DNA from: Nemertoderma westbladi
Lineage: Eukaryota > Xenacoelomorpha > Nemertodermatida > Nemertodermatidae
NCBI GenBank assembly: GCA_032718475.1
Contig: JAUCBJ010007891.1
Coordinates: 1 to 59,590 of the forward strand
Direction: 5' to 3'
DNA length: 59,590 nucleotides
Shown in pieces: positions 1 to 11,400 of the stretch. The first letter of the stretch is position 1; each line of letters begins with the position of its first letter. The notes beneath the pieces were generated by a model. The model made no database searches and was not told where the DNA came from. It was given only the letters and a program-made list of their open reading frames with translations. The position numbers and the translations under genes are program-made.

Positions 1-930
1 GTCAGAACCTCATCAGTCTGTCCAGTCTGCATCCGGTGCTCTTGAACACCCACTGCGCTAAGAGAAAGCTTATCTGCCAAGGCAGTCAGCTCATCTTGTC
101 GCATTGGGGACCCGAGTGTTAGGGTGTTTACTGAGGCTAGTCTAGAGACTTGCCTGAGATTCACCAATGGCTTTGTTGGTCGGGGTGGAACATGAGAGTA
201 GCCTCCAACTCCAGAATCCCTCTCCCCTCACAATCTGGCCTCCCTGGTGAACCAGGGTTTGGGCCAGAAAGGTCATCAGGAAAGGGACTCAAATAATTGT
301 TTGCCGCTCTCTCTCCAGTAGGGGGTGAGACATGCAGCCGGACAGGAGATAACTGACGCCTGTGAGGCCGATTGTGTCCAGTAATTCCACTGGCCTCTAG
401 CGGCTGGACCTCCGCATTACTAATGTAATCCATAGTGGGGGTTGGGGGGTGCTTTTTTGCCGAGTCAGCGCTCAGGGCAAATACCACACCCTGGTTTGCC
501 ATTCCACAGGGTGGGTGTCGCAGTGGAGTCAGATATGAGACCCATCACCCATATCTACTCTGGCGCACATGACCCACCATTGGCTGTGCAGCTCATCTGC
601 TGGGACATGCCCTGTACCCTTGCTGCCAGGTGCAGGTCGCGTGAAGTGCACTCAGAATGGACATGAAAACACTCTACTCCTGACCAGCCATTGGTAGATC
701 ACCATCAGGCCATATACCCCTGTAGCCAAGTATATGGGTCCTTAATCCAGGACCAAGGGCGTCCTTATCCCAGAACGAAGGGGGTCCTAGTTACAGGACC
801 AGATTTGCCCTGGCTAGTAAGAGGGTCTATGCAGCTACAGGTGGCACCTCCTTTATGCTGCATGGAGGTGGCAAGTTTTCTTGAACAATGACCTAGAATA
901 CCTGACCTGACCTGACCTGACCTATCTACC
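1..930 (-). mobile_element. 5' end of an F1-family LINE
   Basis: Positions 1-482 on the minus strand match the 5' end of the better F1 copy at 29090-29570. They encode a Pro/Ser-rich leader (MDYISNAEV) that runs into the start of an AP-endonuclease-like domain. The leader reads from an ATG at 502, then hits a stop near 161 where the other copy stays open, so this copy has a frameshift or stop. From 483 to about 930 the sequence has no partner elsewhere in the window. It ends in a short (ACCTG)n run at 900-920 and looks like a longer 5' untranslated region. The element is cut by the window edge, so its RT domain is not seen. The family call rests on similarity inside the window; the 5' UTR role of 483-930 is inferred. 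Confidence 0.7.
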
Positions 931-1090
931 CAGCACCAACATGCCTGTTGGCCAATAAATGACCACTATTTAATACCATACATTTTCTATGCCATTTTAT
1001 GTCATTTTTAAAATATAAAATTAAATTAGCCCGCGCTCTCAGCAGTATAAAGGAGGTCGGTGGTACACAATGGTTGCCATCAATCCAACC

Positions 1091-2473
1091 TTAACCCTAT
1101 TAGTACCGGGCAATAAAATATTGTACAAATACCGGGGGGGGGGGGTCATATTGACCCCCTTCCCCCCCCCCCCCCCTCCCCCCCCTATATTGACCTCATA
1201 TGTACTGGGTTGGTTATATTGCAGCACCAAAAATACAAGTAGTGCACATTTTTCACAAAATTTGAAAGTTACATTTTTCGGCTAATTGTTTTTAAAACAG
1301 GTTTTCTGGGGCGCAAAATACATTGGAAAATATTTAAAAATGATATGATTACTATACATGGCTGTTTAGTCCTCTCTACGTAGGAAAAAAATGAAAAAAC
1401 AAGTAACCAACACTTTTCAGTTGGAACACAACATTTTTAATTCACTTATACGATGCTATAAACTCACATTTATAGGTTTTCTATGGCGCTGATTCTAATG
1501 GAATACATTTCTAATATGCCAGATCATTGCTACTTGTATTTTTCGGCGTAATTTGGCAAATTTTGGTGCTAGCACCAAATTTCATACCCTGCACCAAAAA
1601 GTACAAGTTTGCGATGTCCAGTGCTGTTTTTGATCCCATCGGATTTAGGACCTTCACAAACCCGTATAACGCAAGAATCAAGATGACACAATCAATTGAT
1701 ATATTTGATGGTTTTCTAAATTGTGTGCTAGCACCACATTTTGCACCCATTTCCGAAAAATACAAGTTTGAGATGTCTAGTTCGATAATTATATATTCCA
1801 TTGAATTCAGAACAGCCATAAACCTCCAAAACGCAAGAAATAAATTGTCACAATCAATTTTATATATTGAATGGATTTTCAAAAATTCGTGCTAGCACCA
1901 AAGTTTGATACGCTTGGTGCAACTCGTATATATTCCATCGCAACCAGAACCCCAAAAACCCCAATTGCGTCAAATACAAATTTCAAATAATCAATTGACA
2001 AAATTGACATATTTCAAAATTTGGTGCTGGCACCAAAATTTGACACCCGCCGAAAAAAAACAAATTTGAAATTTCTAAATAAATTTATATGAATTTCATC
2101 CAATTTCTAACACCAAAAAACCGGTATAAATAAAAAATAGAGATGTTATAAATCATATTTAATGAAATGTAATTTTCAAAAAACGTCTCAAAAAAAGTGC
2201 CAAAAGTAGGGTTACAAAATGGTGCTATAATTCGAAAACTACCCAATATTTTTGAAAACGGTTTTCACTACTAGGAAGACTATAGATTTTTATGAAAAGT
2301 CATAAAATTTCAGATTCCAAACTGCATTAGTTTCAGAATTATAATAAAAAAACCACGGGGATGGGTCATATTGACCCCCCCCCCGGGTTTAATAGGTTTT
2401 ATGGATTATACGAAGCTTTCGGCAGTAAAGGACTTAGATGGGGGATCCCCCTAGCCGGTACTAACCCAGTTAA
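1091..2473. mobile_element. Non-autonomous DNA transposon with TTAA ends (piggyBac-like MITE)
   Basis: The segment starts with TTAA at 1091-1094 followed by CCCTATTAGTACCGG. It ends with TTAA at 2470-2473, and the reverse complement of that end reads CTGGGTTAGTACCGG after TTAA. The two ends therefore form imperfect terminal inverted repeats beside a TTAA, the target-site duplication typical of the piggyBac superfamily. The inside is non-coding: GGGTCATATTGACCC palindromes near both ends (about 1137 and 2364), homopolymer G and C runs (1132-1195), and a central tandem array described separately. No transposase is present. A diverged partial copy lies at 46916-47340 in the opposite orientation. 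The superfamily is inferred from TSD and TIR only. Confidence 0.5.
1566..2040. repeat. Tandem ~160-bp units headed by the palindrome TTGGTGCTAGCACCAA
   Basis: The motif GTGCTAGCACCA recurs at 1566, 1725 and 1889, and as GTGCTGGCACCA at 2024. The spacings are 159, 164 and 135 bp. Between the palindromes the units share words such as ACAAGTTTG, ATTCCAT and CAATCAATT. The open frames on both strands here (1511-1895) are by-products of the low-complexity repeat and not genes. The array is the core of the TTAA-flanked element. Confidence 0.65.
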
Positions 2474-3235
2474 AATGGTTGAAATTAAAATACTGATTCA
2501 AGGTTGGTCCCAATTTATACAATAAAGTTTACGTTTAAGGGGGTAGGGTCACGAACGAATTCCTTATAATTTCCTTTGAAACATATGACCCATCATCTTT
2601 TGAACTACTCAATGAAATTGATCAAATTTTTCACAGAATACGTAGAAAGTGTCTGACAAAAAACTCAAACTAGAATAAAAAATTTCGACAAAATTTGAAA
2701 AATTTATATTAAATAATATTAACTAATTAATTAAATTCGCCATTTAGCATTAGTTTTATTACATTTATTTAGCTAAATATAATTATAATTGTTAGATCCT
2801 AGTTCCACTTCCATAGCAAGGCTGGGGGAACATTTGAGCCAAAAAGGTTCACAACTTCCTGAGATAATTATAATCATTGTAATTATAATCATTGATATCA
2901 TTATCGATACATTTAAAAAGTCTAATTTGATGTGAAATGACACAAACATTGATCAAACTCAAATTTGTATAGCTCACAAAATGGGATATCTAATACAATA
3001 TCTATTCCTAACATATAAAATTATTACATTATTATATAATATAATATTATTTATTATTATTTTAGTAATATTATTTAACTATTAATTTTTATATAATATT
3101 AGGGTTGATAACTAACAGTGGCTACTATATTTCACAATAAAAATAAAGCACGAAATTAGCATTGTACCAATACTAATACACACAATTTATTATTTTCATT
3201 AATTAATTTAATACATCATTCAATCCCAATATTAA
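2474..3235. other. AT-rich non-coding spacer
   Basis: No gene is visible here. A motif near 2536-2556 (TTAAGGGGGTAGGGTCACGA) recurs in inverted form at about 30088-30112. From 2700 onward the sequence is simple A/T-rich with many TTAT/ATTA runs. Confidence 0.6.
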
Positions 3236-3310
3236 ATCCCAATCTTAAATATTTAGTTAATTTATTAATCTTGATAATTAATTAATAATATTAATTACTA
3301 TTATTAATCT
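3236..3310 (+). repeat. AT-rich direct repeat, copy 1
   Basis: A block containing ATATTTAGTTAATTTATTAA and GATAATTAATTAATAATATT lies about 300 bp upstream of the Ulp1/RT element. It is nearly repeated at 7351-7415, just after that element, and in diverged form at 16311-16428. The low complexity makes chance resemblance easier, but the first two copies agree over about 70 bp with very few differences. Confidence 0.55.
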
Positions 3311-3594
3311 TTAATTATTATTTATTAATTATTAATTATTAATTCTTTAATTATTAATTTTCTAGAATTTTGAGTAAGAGAGGGTGAATAAATTTTCAGA
3401 GTTAATTTTCAGAGTGAATTTTTATTATATACTAGCTATTACGTAATTGTTACTACAAAAATAAGATTTATAAAAATAGGAACCTTAACATGATATAGGC
3501 CTAGTATAATGATGTTAATTTATGTTATATTGCCCACCAAATGTATGTTTTATTGGACTTTCGCCCAACAACTAGTTGATCTACTACCTGTAAA

Positions 3595-4056
3595 ATGAAT
3601 TCAAGCTGCATCGACCTTACCGAATCGCTACTCTCGAATGACGTCCCTCCCAATTATGTAAACACATACAATTATGAAGGTTTTACACTCTCAGAAAGGG
3701 ATATTGGAAGCTTGGACGGCCAAAATTGGGTAACAGATAACATAATAGAAAGTGTCATTGGTGTAATGTGCATTGAGAATGCACAGAAAGTACGAGTTTT
3801 CAGCACTCGCTTTCTTTATATACTAAGGAGCAAAGGAGGTTATGAATCATTAAAAAGATGGACCAGATTAAGTGACTTTTCATTAGATTATTTATTCTTT
3901 CCCATCCATTGTAACAACCATTGGACACCCAGTTACCTACCACCCAATCAGTTTCTCCTCCAACCCATCAACCCTCCCCAACTCAGCAAGGTTCTCTTAA
4001 CCAGCCTCCTATTGCACAAACTGGCAAAAATCTATGCCCTTCCTGCCAAAAAATGA
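3595..4056 (+). pseudogene. Truncated Ulp1/SENP-type cysteine protease domain of a retroelement
   Basis: From an ATG at 3595, residues 32-111 show the N-terminal half of the C48 (Ulp1/SENP) protease fold: an LDGQNWVTDNIIE stretch matching the family's W-L-N-D segment, an F-S-T-R-F block, KRWTR, then FFPIHCNNHW with the presumed catalytic His109 beside Trp110. After that the family similarity stops. The expected Asp, Gln and Cys of the active site are absent, and the frame turns Pro/Gln-rich and ends at 4056. The zinc-finger/RT reading frame begins in frame 3 at about 3921, so a deletion or frameshift has probably fused the half-domain to it. Ulp1-like proteases are known in some RLE-bearing non-LTR retrotransposons (the NeSL lineage), which fits the neighbour. 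It could instead be a captured host exon. As it stands it would be inactive. Confidence 0.65.
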
Positions 4057-7000
4057 TTGCAGCCAATCAAAGTGGTAAGTTGCGGAAGCATAAGAATGTG
4101 AAGGGTGCATCCTGTATAGGATCTGGTTTTATAATTTCCCATTTAACTCCTTTCATATCTAAACCTCAAAATCCAGTAATTACATCTAGAGTGGGGGATA
4201 CTATATCAATAGCAGAAGATCCAAGTACCACCAAGGTAAGTGTGCAATCACCCTCGGCAGACTCAAAAGTATATGGTATTGAACCTGATCTTCCTGATTA
4301 TAATCCATCACATGCCCCTAATTTCTTTTGGGGACCCATTTGTGGCGAAGAACTTGTTATTTCAGTTGATGAACTATACTCTACTGTTGTACATTGGCGT
4401 GAGAACTGCTTCAAGTTGCCTTCAGGTAAAGCATGGAAAGATTATGTTGAGGAAACTAAACGTCTTCTGTCCGGCTGGGAGTCAGGCTCTCCTTTAGAGG
4501 GTGTAGCATTCAAACTTGTCTCTATTATGCCCCATCTTCTTCTACAAAAACCCCATTCAAAGTCTACATCTTCAGAACATTGCACTGTCCTTTCCTCTAG
4601 GTTAAAGCTGTGGGCATGTGGAAAATTCGAGGATTTACTTCGTGACTCTCTAGCAATTCAAAAAAAGCCCAAACAATCATATCCTGCTAAAAAACCTATG
4701 GATACTGCCAGGATTTTTAGTAAACTTGTTTTTGAAGGTAAGATAAGTGCAGCGATTAGATTACTTGAGAATTCAGGTGGGGGGTTCCTAGATCTCAGCA
4801 GTAGCGTTGTTGAAGAATTATATTCGAAACATCCACCAGCTGCCGGATTCTCACTTGATTATGCACTAAGGGGTCGTACTGAGCTAATTCCTCCCAGCAA
4901 CTTCTCATCTATTACAGGTGAAATGGTTTTCAAAGCCGCTTTAGGGATAAGAGGGGGTTCGGGTCCTTCTGGCCTTGATGCAGAATCTTTAAAGAGGATT
5001 ATCTGCTCAAAAGAGTTTCGCTCAAAGTCAACTGACCTCTGCCGAACTATCGCTAAAGTAGCCCAGCGCCTTGCTACAGAGCGTTGACACTAATAGCATT
5101 GAAGCCCTTGTAGCCTCTCGTCTTATACCTTTAAACAAAAATCCTGGAGTTCGTCCTATAGGTGTTGGGGAAGTCCTTAAGCGGCTAATAGGTAGAATTA
5201 TAGTAAGTGTTGTGAGAGAGGAGGTACAACACACTGCTGGGCCTCTACAGACGGCGGGAGGGCATTCAGCTGGCGTAGAAGCAGCAATACATTCTTTGGT
5301 TGAAGAGTTTAACCAGGACGAGAACGAGGGTATTTTAATGATTGATGCATCGAATGCCTTTAACATGTTGCACAGATCAGTAGCCCTCCACAACATCAGA
5401 ATTCTTTGCCCTGCTATATCCCTATATGTCATTAACACTTATCGTAGGAAAATACGCCTTTTCTGTGGTGTCATCGAGCTTGAGTCCAATGAAGGAACAA
5501 CCCAAGGTGACCCGTTAGCATTCCCCTGGTACGGCATATCCATTAATCCACTTATCTATCATCACCACACTCGAATAAAATCCGTCTGGTTTGCTGACGA
5601 CTCCAAAGGCATAGGTAATCTTCTAGATATCAGGAAATGGTGGGATTTCATTTCTTCCCATGGCCCCGGATTTGGATATCACCCCAAAGCTGAAAAATCA
5701 TGGTTGGTAGTCAAACCTGGTCTAGTTGAGAAAGCTCAGTCAATTTTTGAGGGCATTGATGTTCATATTACTGACCAGGGTCAGCGCCTATTGGGGAGTG
5801 TAATTGGAACAGCTGAGTTCTCCACCACTTATGCGAAGGGCAAGGTCCTAGGGTGGTGTAAGCTTCTTGACAATATAGCGCAGGTGGCTGAGACACAACC
5901 ACATGCTGCATATGCTGCTTTCACCCATGGGCTGAGCTCAAAGTGGACTTTTTTTCAACGTTGCTTTGGTGGAGATAGCAGTATATTTCAACCTCTAGAG
6001 GACTCCATTCGAAATCGGCTTATACCTGCCCTTATTGGCTCTGTATGTGATGATGGGCTTAGAGATATTATTAATCTGCCAGTTCGTTTTGGGGGCCTTG
6101 GTTTGGTAAATCCTGTCTCATCAGCCAGCGATCAGTTCAATACATCACTGAGAATATCTGAACCTCTTAAAAAGGCAATAGTGGAGCAACAGCATGTGCT
6201 TATCCTCGTCGATTAGGAAGGGTCAGGTTGAGGTAATTGCCACCGTGCGTGCACTCAAAACAGCATCTTGGAAAAACAAGGCATTAAAGATTAAGGAGGT
6301 TAGTGACACACTTATGGTGCGTGCATTAGACCATGCCTCTCATAAAGGCACTTCCTCTTGGCTAACAGCTCTTCCTCTTGATGCTGAAGGATTTGTACTA
6401 AATAAGTCGGACTTTCGAGATGCACTTGCAATGCGCTACAACTTGCCGATCACTGGCCTCCCAACTACATGTGTTTGCTCAGCATCCTTTACCCCTGACC
6501 ATGCCCTTATTTGCAAGAAAGGCGGTTTTATCGCATTGAGACACAATGAAACGCGCGATATAATTGCCAATCTGCTTAAGGAAGTCTGTGTGGATGTTGG
6601 TGTAGAACCTAGTCTGCTACCACTGTCTGGCGAGGTATTAACACCTTCCTCTGGCGTTTCTGGAAATGAAGCTCGTCTTGATGTGTCAGCAACAGGTTTT
6701 TGGAGCCGCCACTCCAAGTCATTCTTTGATGTACGGGTATTCTATCCCAATATGCTGCAACCTATCTCCCATCCACCATAGACAATTTATTAAAGAACCA
6801 AGAGGCTGAGAAGCGACGGAAATATAATGATAGGGTACTGAATGTAGAACGTGCATCATTTACTCCTCTCGTTTTTACCTCTAGTGGTGCTGCAGGACCT
6901 GAGTGTGGCCGATTTTTAACGCATCTTGCTGGTCGTCTGGCGGAGAAGCGTGATTCCACATATTCATCGGTTGCACATTGGTTGCGATGTCGACTTTCCT

Positions 7001-7117
7001 TCAGCTTACTCCGTACAACTGGGCTTTGCCTTCGAGGTCACCGTAGTCCTCTTTCCTATACCACCGTGCCAGCAGAGGATCCGCGGCTTACTTCCAACCT
7101 ATGCCCCTCTTTTTCCT
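3921..7117 (+). pseudogene. Retroelement ORF: zinc finger, reverse transcriptase, C-terminal RLE-like nuclease
   Basis: This is one coding region broken into several frames. The first (to 5087) has a zinc-finger-like module near residues 39-65 (C-x2-C ... GKLRKHK ... C-x-GSG). A one-base shift near 5083 leads into the RT (5086-6200), with GVRPIGVGE, the Asp of LMIDASNAF, QGDPLA near 5505 and the catalytic FADD at about 5590-5601. A second shift near 6190-6210 enters the C-terminal part: C-x-C-x6-H-x4-C-KKGG, RHNE, then RLDV ... FFDVRV, which resembles the CCHC plus PD-(D/E)XK layout of restriction-like endonucleases in R2-type elements. A third shift near 6765 continues in frame to a stop at about 7117, ending in a WLRCRLSFSLLR block. 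The protein would copy RNA into DNA at a nicked target. Family placement (R2/NeSL-like, possibly a separate lineage) is inferred. Three frameshifts make it inactive. Confidence 0.75.
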
Positions 7118-7350
7118 GAATGATTTTAAGGGGTGCGGCGATCGAAAGGTGATGAAAAGCTACTGCGACACGATGCCTACGGATAGACTCTTGAGATGAT
7201 GAGAAGATATTGTATTTGGAGAACTGGAGAGACACAAAACTAGATACAATTGTTATTTTATTTTAATTATTTCTAGGTAACTGTAGACTAATATGATTTG
7301 ACTTATAATATAAATAATTACATAGAAATGGAGTTCAATCCCAATATTTC
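7118..7350 (+). other. 3' flank of the Ulp1/RT element
   Basis: This stretch follows the stop of the RT/RLE reading frame. It is mixed-composition up to about 7250 and then AT-rich. No gene is seen. It is probably the 3' untranslated part of the retroelement, which would place the element's end at or near the AT-rich repeat that starts at 7351. Confidence 0.4.
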
Positions 7351-7440
7351 TTAAATATTTAGTTAATTTATTAATATTGATAATTAATTAATAATATTAA
7401 TTACTATTATTAATTAAAAAAAAAATATTAATATATAATA
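7351..7440 (+). repeat. AT-rich direct repeat, copy 2
   Basis: It repeats the block at 3236-3310 almost base for base (TTAGTTAATTTATTAAT, GATAATTAATTAATAATATT). It then ends in AATATTAATATATAATAA, a tail also seen at about 16408-16428. It sits exactly between the plus-strand Ulp1/RT element and the truncated minus-strand RT, so it borders both. Confidence 0.55.
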
Positions 7441-8416
7441 AACAGTGCAGTTGGATGGCTGATGGAATTAAATGCGTTCTTCGCGTCCACTAGTAGCATT
7501 CCCTCAGACACGACATCATTGAAGGCAATGTTCATGGCATGAACTGCCCCCTCTATGCCTGCCTTCACACCAGCACAGAGTTGATCGGCGCCACACTGGA
7601 GGATCAGATTGGCCTTAGTCTCGGAGGTGATGTAGATGGCGAGGAGGCGATACAACACTTCACCTATACCAATGGGGCGAACACCTGGCTGTTTGTCAAG
7701 TGCGATAAGCCAGCAGGCACGGAATGCACGTATGTCACCCAAAGGCACAATGGTGTTGGCCAGGCGCCGAGCTAGAGAGGCCACTGCCTCCCGCAAACGG
7801 GCGCTGTGGGCCTCATACCGGGTCAACATCATGCTCCAGAGTTCACCATCGCAGCCAACAAGACCACCGCTCCCGTGGAGAGACCTTGCTATCGTCAGTA
7901 CCATCTGACCAGTTATTTCGACCTCTTCTTGTGGAGGAAGACAAGCCAACATGCCAACTCGATGGAGGATGGTCCTTCTCACATCAGTGGTTTTGTTGAC
8001 GTCTGGGTCCCTCTGAAAGATAGAGGAGCCAGGGCTATTGAGCCACACACCCCCAAACGCGGCTTCCAGGACCTTGCTAGTCGAGGCTGCAGCTCCCTGA
8101 CCATCTGGATGCAATGATTTGGTCTGTGAATTGTCACTGTCTCTATCATTGTTGTAGGAATCTCAGGGCCATGCACAACACCAGTATTTGTATTGTGGCA
8201 GGTTCCTGAAGCAACTTGGGGGCAACTATTGGGGCTGACATAGATGGAGCGATTGTTGGGATTATTGCAGCAGTTATTCGCTAAAGGTGTGCAGCTATGG
8301 CAAGGTCTACTAGCTCGCACACAGCCACAGCGACTAGTGATACCGCAAGAATGTGCAATGCACTGACAACAGCACTGAGAACCCGTATGAGGAGACCGGG
8401 GTGAGATAGGTGGAGA
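7441..8416 (-). pseudogene. Truncated RLE-type retroelement: Cys-rich zinc module and N-terminal half of RT
   Basis: Read on the minus strand, this begins with a Cys cluster at about 8390-8280 (CCCQC ... CGCVRASRPCHSC ... CC), in frame with the VGLSVPPASD peptide repeats of the adjacent minisatellite. After a frameshift near 8000-8110 it continues as an RT with ALDKQPGVRPIGIGE and MLLVDAKNAFNS. The RT stops abruptly at 7441, where an AT-rich repeat begins, so the QGDP and ADD motifs, the thumb and the nuclease are missing. Protein words match the elements at 3921-7117 and 51577-54000. It could not encode an active enzyme. It may be the 5' part of an element whose 3' part was deleted or replaced. 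Confidence 0.7.
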
Positions 8417-11400
8417 CATGGGAGAGACTGACAGGCCAACACGCGACCTGGGAGGGACAGGCAGATCGTCATCCGATATTGGAGGGACAGACATGCCGGC
8501 ATCCGGAGCAGGAGGGACAGACAGACCGACATCCGAAGCAGGAAGGACAGACAGACCGACATCCGAAGCAGGAGTGACAGACAGACCGACATCCGAAGCA
8601 GGAGGGACACACAGAGCGACACCCGAAGCAGGAGGGACAAACAGGCCGACATTCAGAGCAGGATGGACTGACAGAACGATATCCGAAGCAGGAGGGACAG
8701 ACAGACCGACATCCGAAGCAGGAGGGACAGACAGACCGACAATGGAAGCATGAGGAACAGACAGACCGACATGTGAAGCATGAGGAACAGACAGACCGAC
8801 ATCTGAAGCAGGAGGGACAGACAGACCGACATTCGAAGATGGAGGGACAGAGAGAGCGACATCTGAAGCAGGAGGGACAAACAGACCGACATTCGAAGAT
8901 GGAGGGACAGACAGACCGACATGTGAAGCATGAGAAACAGAAAGACCGACATCTGAAACAGGAGGGACAGACAGACCGACATTCGAAGATGGAGGGACTG
9001 ACAGACCAACATGTGAAGCATGAGGAACAGACAGAATGACATCTGAAGCAGGAGGGACAGACAGACCGACATTCGAAGATGGAAGGACAGACAGACCGAT
9101 ATCCGGAGCAGGAGGGATATACAGACCGACACGACACGGGAGTGGCAGACGGACAGGCACAAGACTTATGGGGAACAGACAGACTGAGTTCCGAAGCATG
9201 AGGGACAGATATACCGACACACGAAGCAGGAGGGACAGCCAGACCGACACCCGAAGCAGCAGGGTCAGATAGACCGACATCCGAAGCAGGAGGGACTGAC
9301 ATACCGACATCCGAAGCAGGAGGGACGGACAGACCGATTTCCGGAGCAGGAGGGACTGACATACCGACATCCGAAGCAGGAGGGACAGACAGGTCGACAT
9401 TCAGAGCAGGAGAGACTGACATACCGGCATCACGAGAAGCATGAGGAACAGACAGACCGACATCTGAACCAGGAGCGACAGACAGACCGATATCCGAACC
9501 AGGAGGTACAGACATACCGACATGTGAAGCAGGAGAGACAGACAGACCGACATGCGAAACATGAGGGACAGACAGACCGACATGCGAAGTATGAGGGACA
9601 GACAGACCGACATCCGAAGCAGGAGGGACAGACGGACCGACATGCGAAGCAGGAGGGACAGACAGACCGACATGCGAAACATGAGGGACAGACAGACCGA
9701 CATGCGAAGTATGAGGGACAGACAGACCGACATCCGAAGCAGGAGGGACAGACAGACCGACATGCGAAACATGAGCGACAGACAGACCGACATCCGAAGC
9801 AGGAGGGACAGACAGACCGACATGCGAGGCAGGAGGGACAGACAGACCGACATGCGAAACATGAGCGACAGACAGACCGACATCCGAAGCAGGAGGGACA
9901 GACAGACCGACATCCGAAGCAGGAGGGACAGACAGACCGACATGCGAAACATGAGGGACAGACAGACCGACATGCGAAGTATGAGGGACAGACAGACTGA
10001 CATCCGAAGCAGGAGGGCAGACAGACCGACATCCGAAGCAGGAGGGACAGACAGACCGACATGCGAAACATGAGGGACAGACAGACCGACATGCGAAGTA
10101 TGAGGGACAGACAGACCGACATCCGAAGCAGGAGGGACGGACAGACCGACATGCGAAACATGAGGGACAGACAGACCGACATCCGAAGCAGGAGGGACAG
10201 ACGGACCGACATCCGAAGCATGAGGGACAGACAGACCGACATCCGAAGCAGGAGGGCAGACAGACCGACATCCGAAGCAGGAGGGACAGACAGACCGACA
10301 CCCGAAGCATGAGGGACAGACAGACGGACATGCGAAACATGAGGGACAGACAGACCGACATGCGAAGTATGAGGGACAGACAGACTGACATCCGAAGCAG
10401 GAGGGCAGACAGACCGACATCCGAAGCAGGAGGGACAGACAGACCGACATGCGAAACATGAGGGACAGACAGACCGACATGCGAAGTATGAGGGACAGAC
10501 AGACCGACATCCGAAGCAGGAGGGACGGACAGACCGACATGCGAAACATGAGGGACAGACAGACCGACATCCGAAGCAGGAGGGACAGACGGACCGACAT
10601 CCGAAGCATGAGGGACAGACAGACCGACATCCGAAGCAGGAGGGCAGACAGACCGACATCCGAAGCAGGAGGGACAGACAGACCGACACCCGAAGCATGA
10701 GGGACAGACAGACCGACATGCGAAACATGAGCGACAGACAGACCGACATCCGAAGCAGGAGGGACAGACAGACCGACATGCGAGGCAGGAGGGACAGACA
10801 GACCGACATCCGAAGCAGGAGGGACAGACAGACCGACATGCGAGGCAGGAGGGACAGACAGACCGACATCCGAAGCAGGAGGGACAGACGGACCGACATG
10901 CGAAGCATGAGGGACAGACAGACCGACATCCGAAGCAGGAGGGACAGACAGACTGACATGCGAGGCAGGAGGGACAGACAGACCGACATGCGAAACATGA
11001 GGGACAGACAGACCGACATCCGAAGCAGGAGGGACAGACAGACCGACATGCGAAACATGAGGGACAGACAGACCGACATGCGAAGTATGAGGGACAGACA
11101 GACCGACATCCGAAGCAGGAGGGACAGACAGACCGACATGCGAAGCAGGAGGGACAGACAGACCGACATGCGAAACATGAGGGACAGACAGACCGACATG
11201 CGAAGTATGAGGGACAGACAGACCGACATCCGAAGCAGGAGGGACAGACAGACCGACATGCGAAACATGAGCGACAGACAGACCGACATCCGAAGCAGGA
11301 GGGACAGACAGACCGACATGCGAGGCAGGAGGGACAGACAGACCGACATGCGAAACATGAGCGACAGACAGACCGACATCCGAAGCAGGAGGGACAGACA

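Noticed and set aside
1511-1895. Overlapping ~120-codon frames on both strands
   Set aside because: They lie in tandem palindromic repeats, and the same sequence in the copy at 47000 has no conserved frame.
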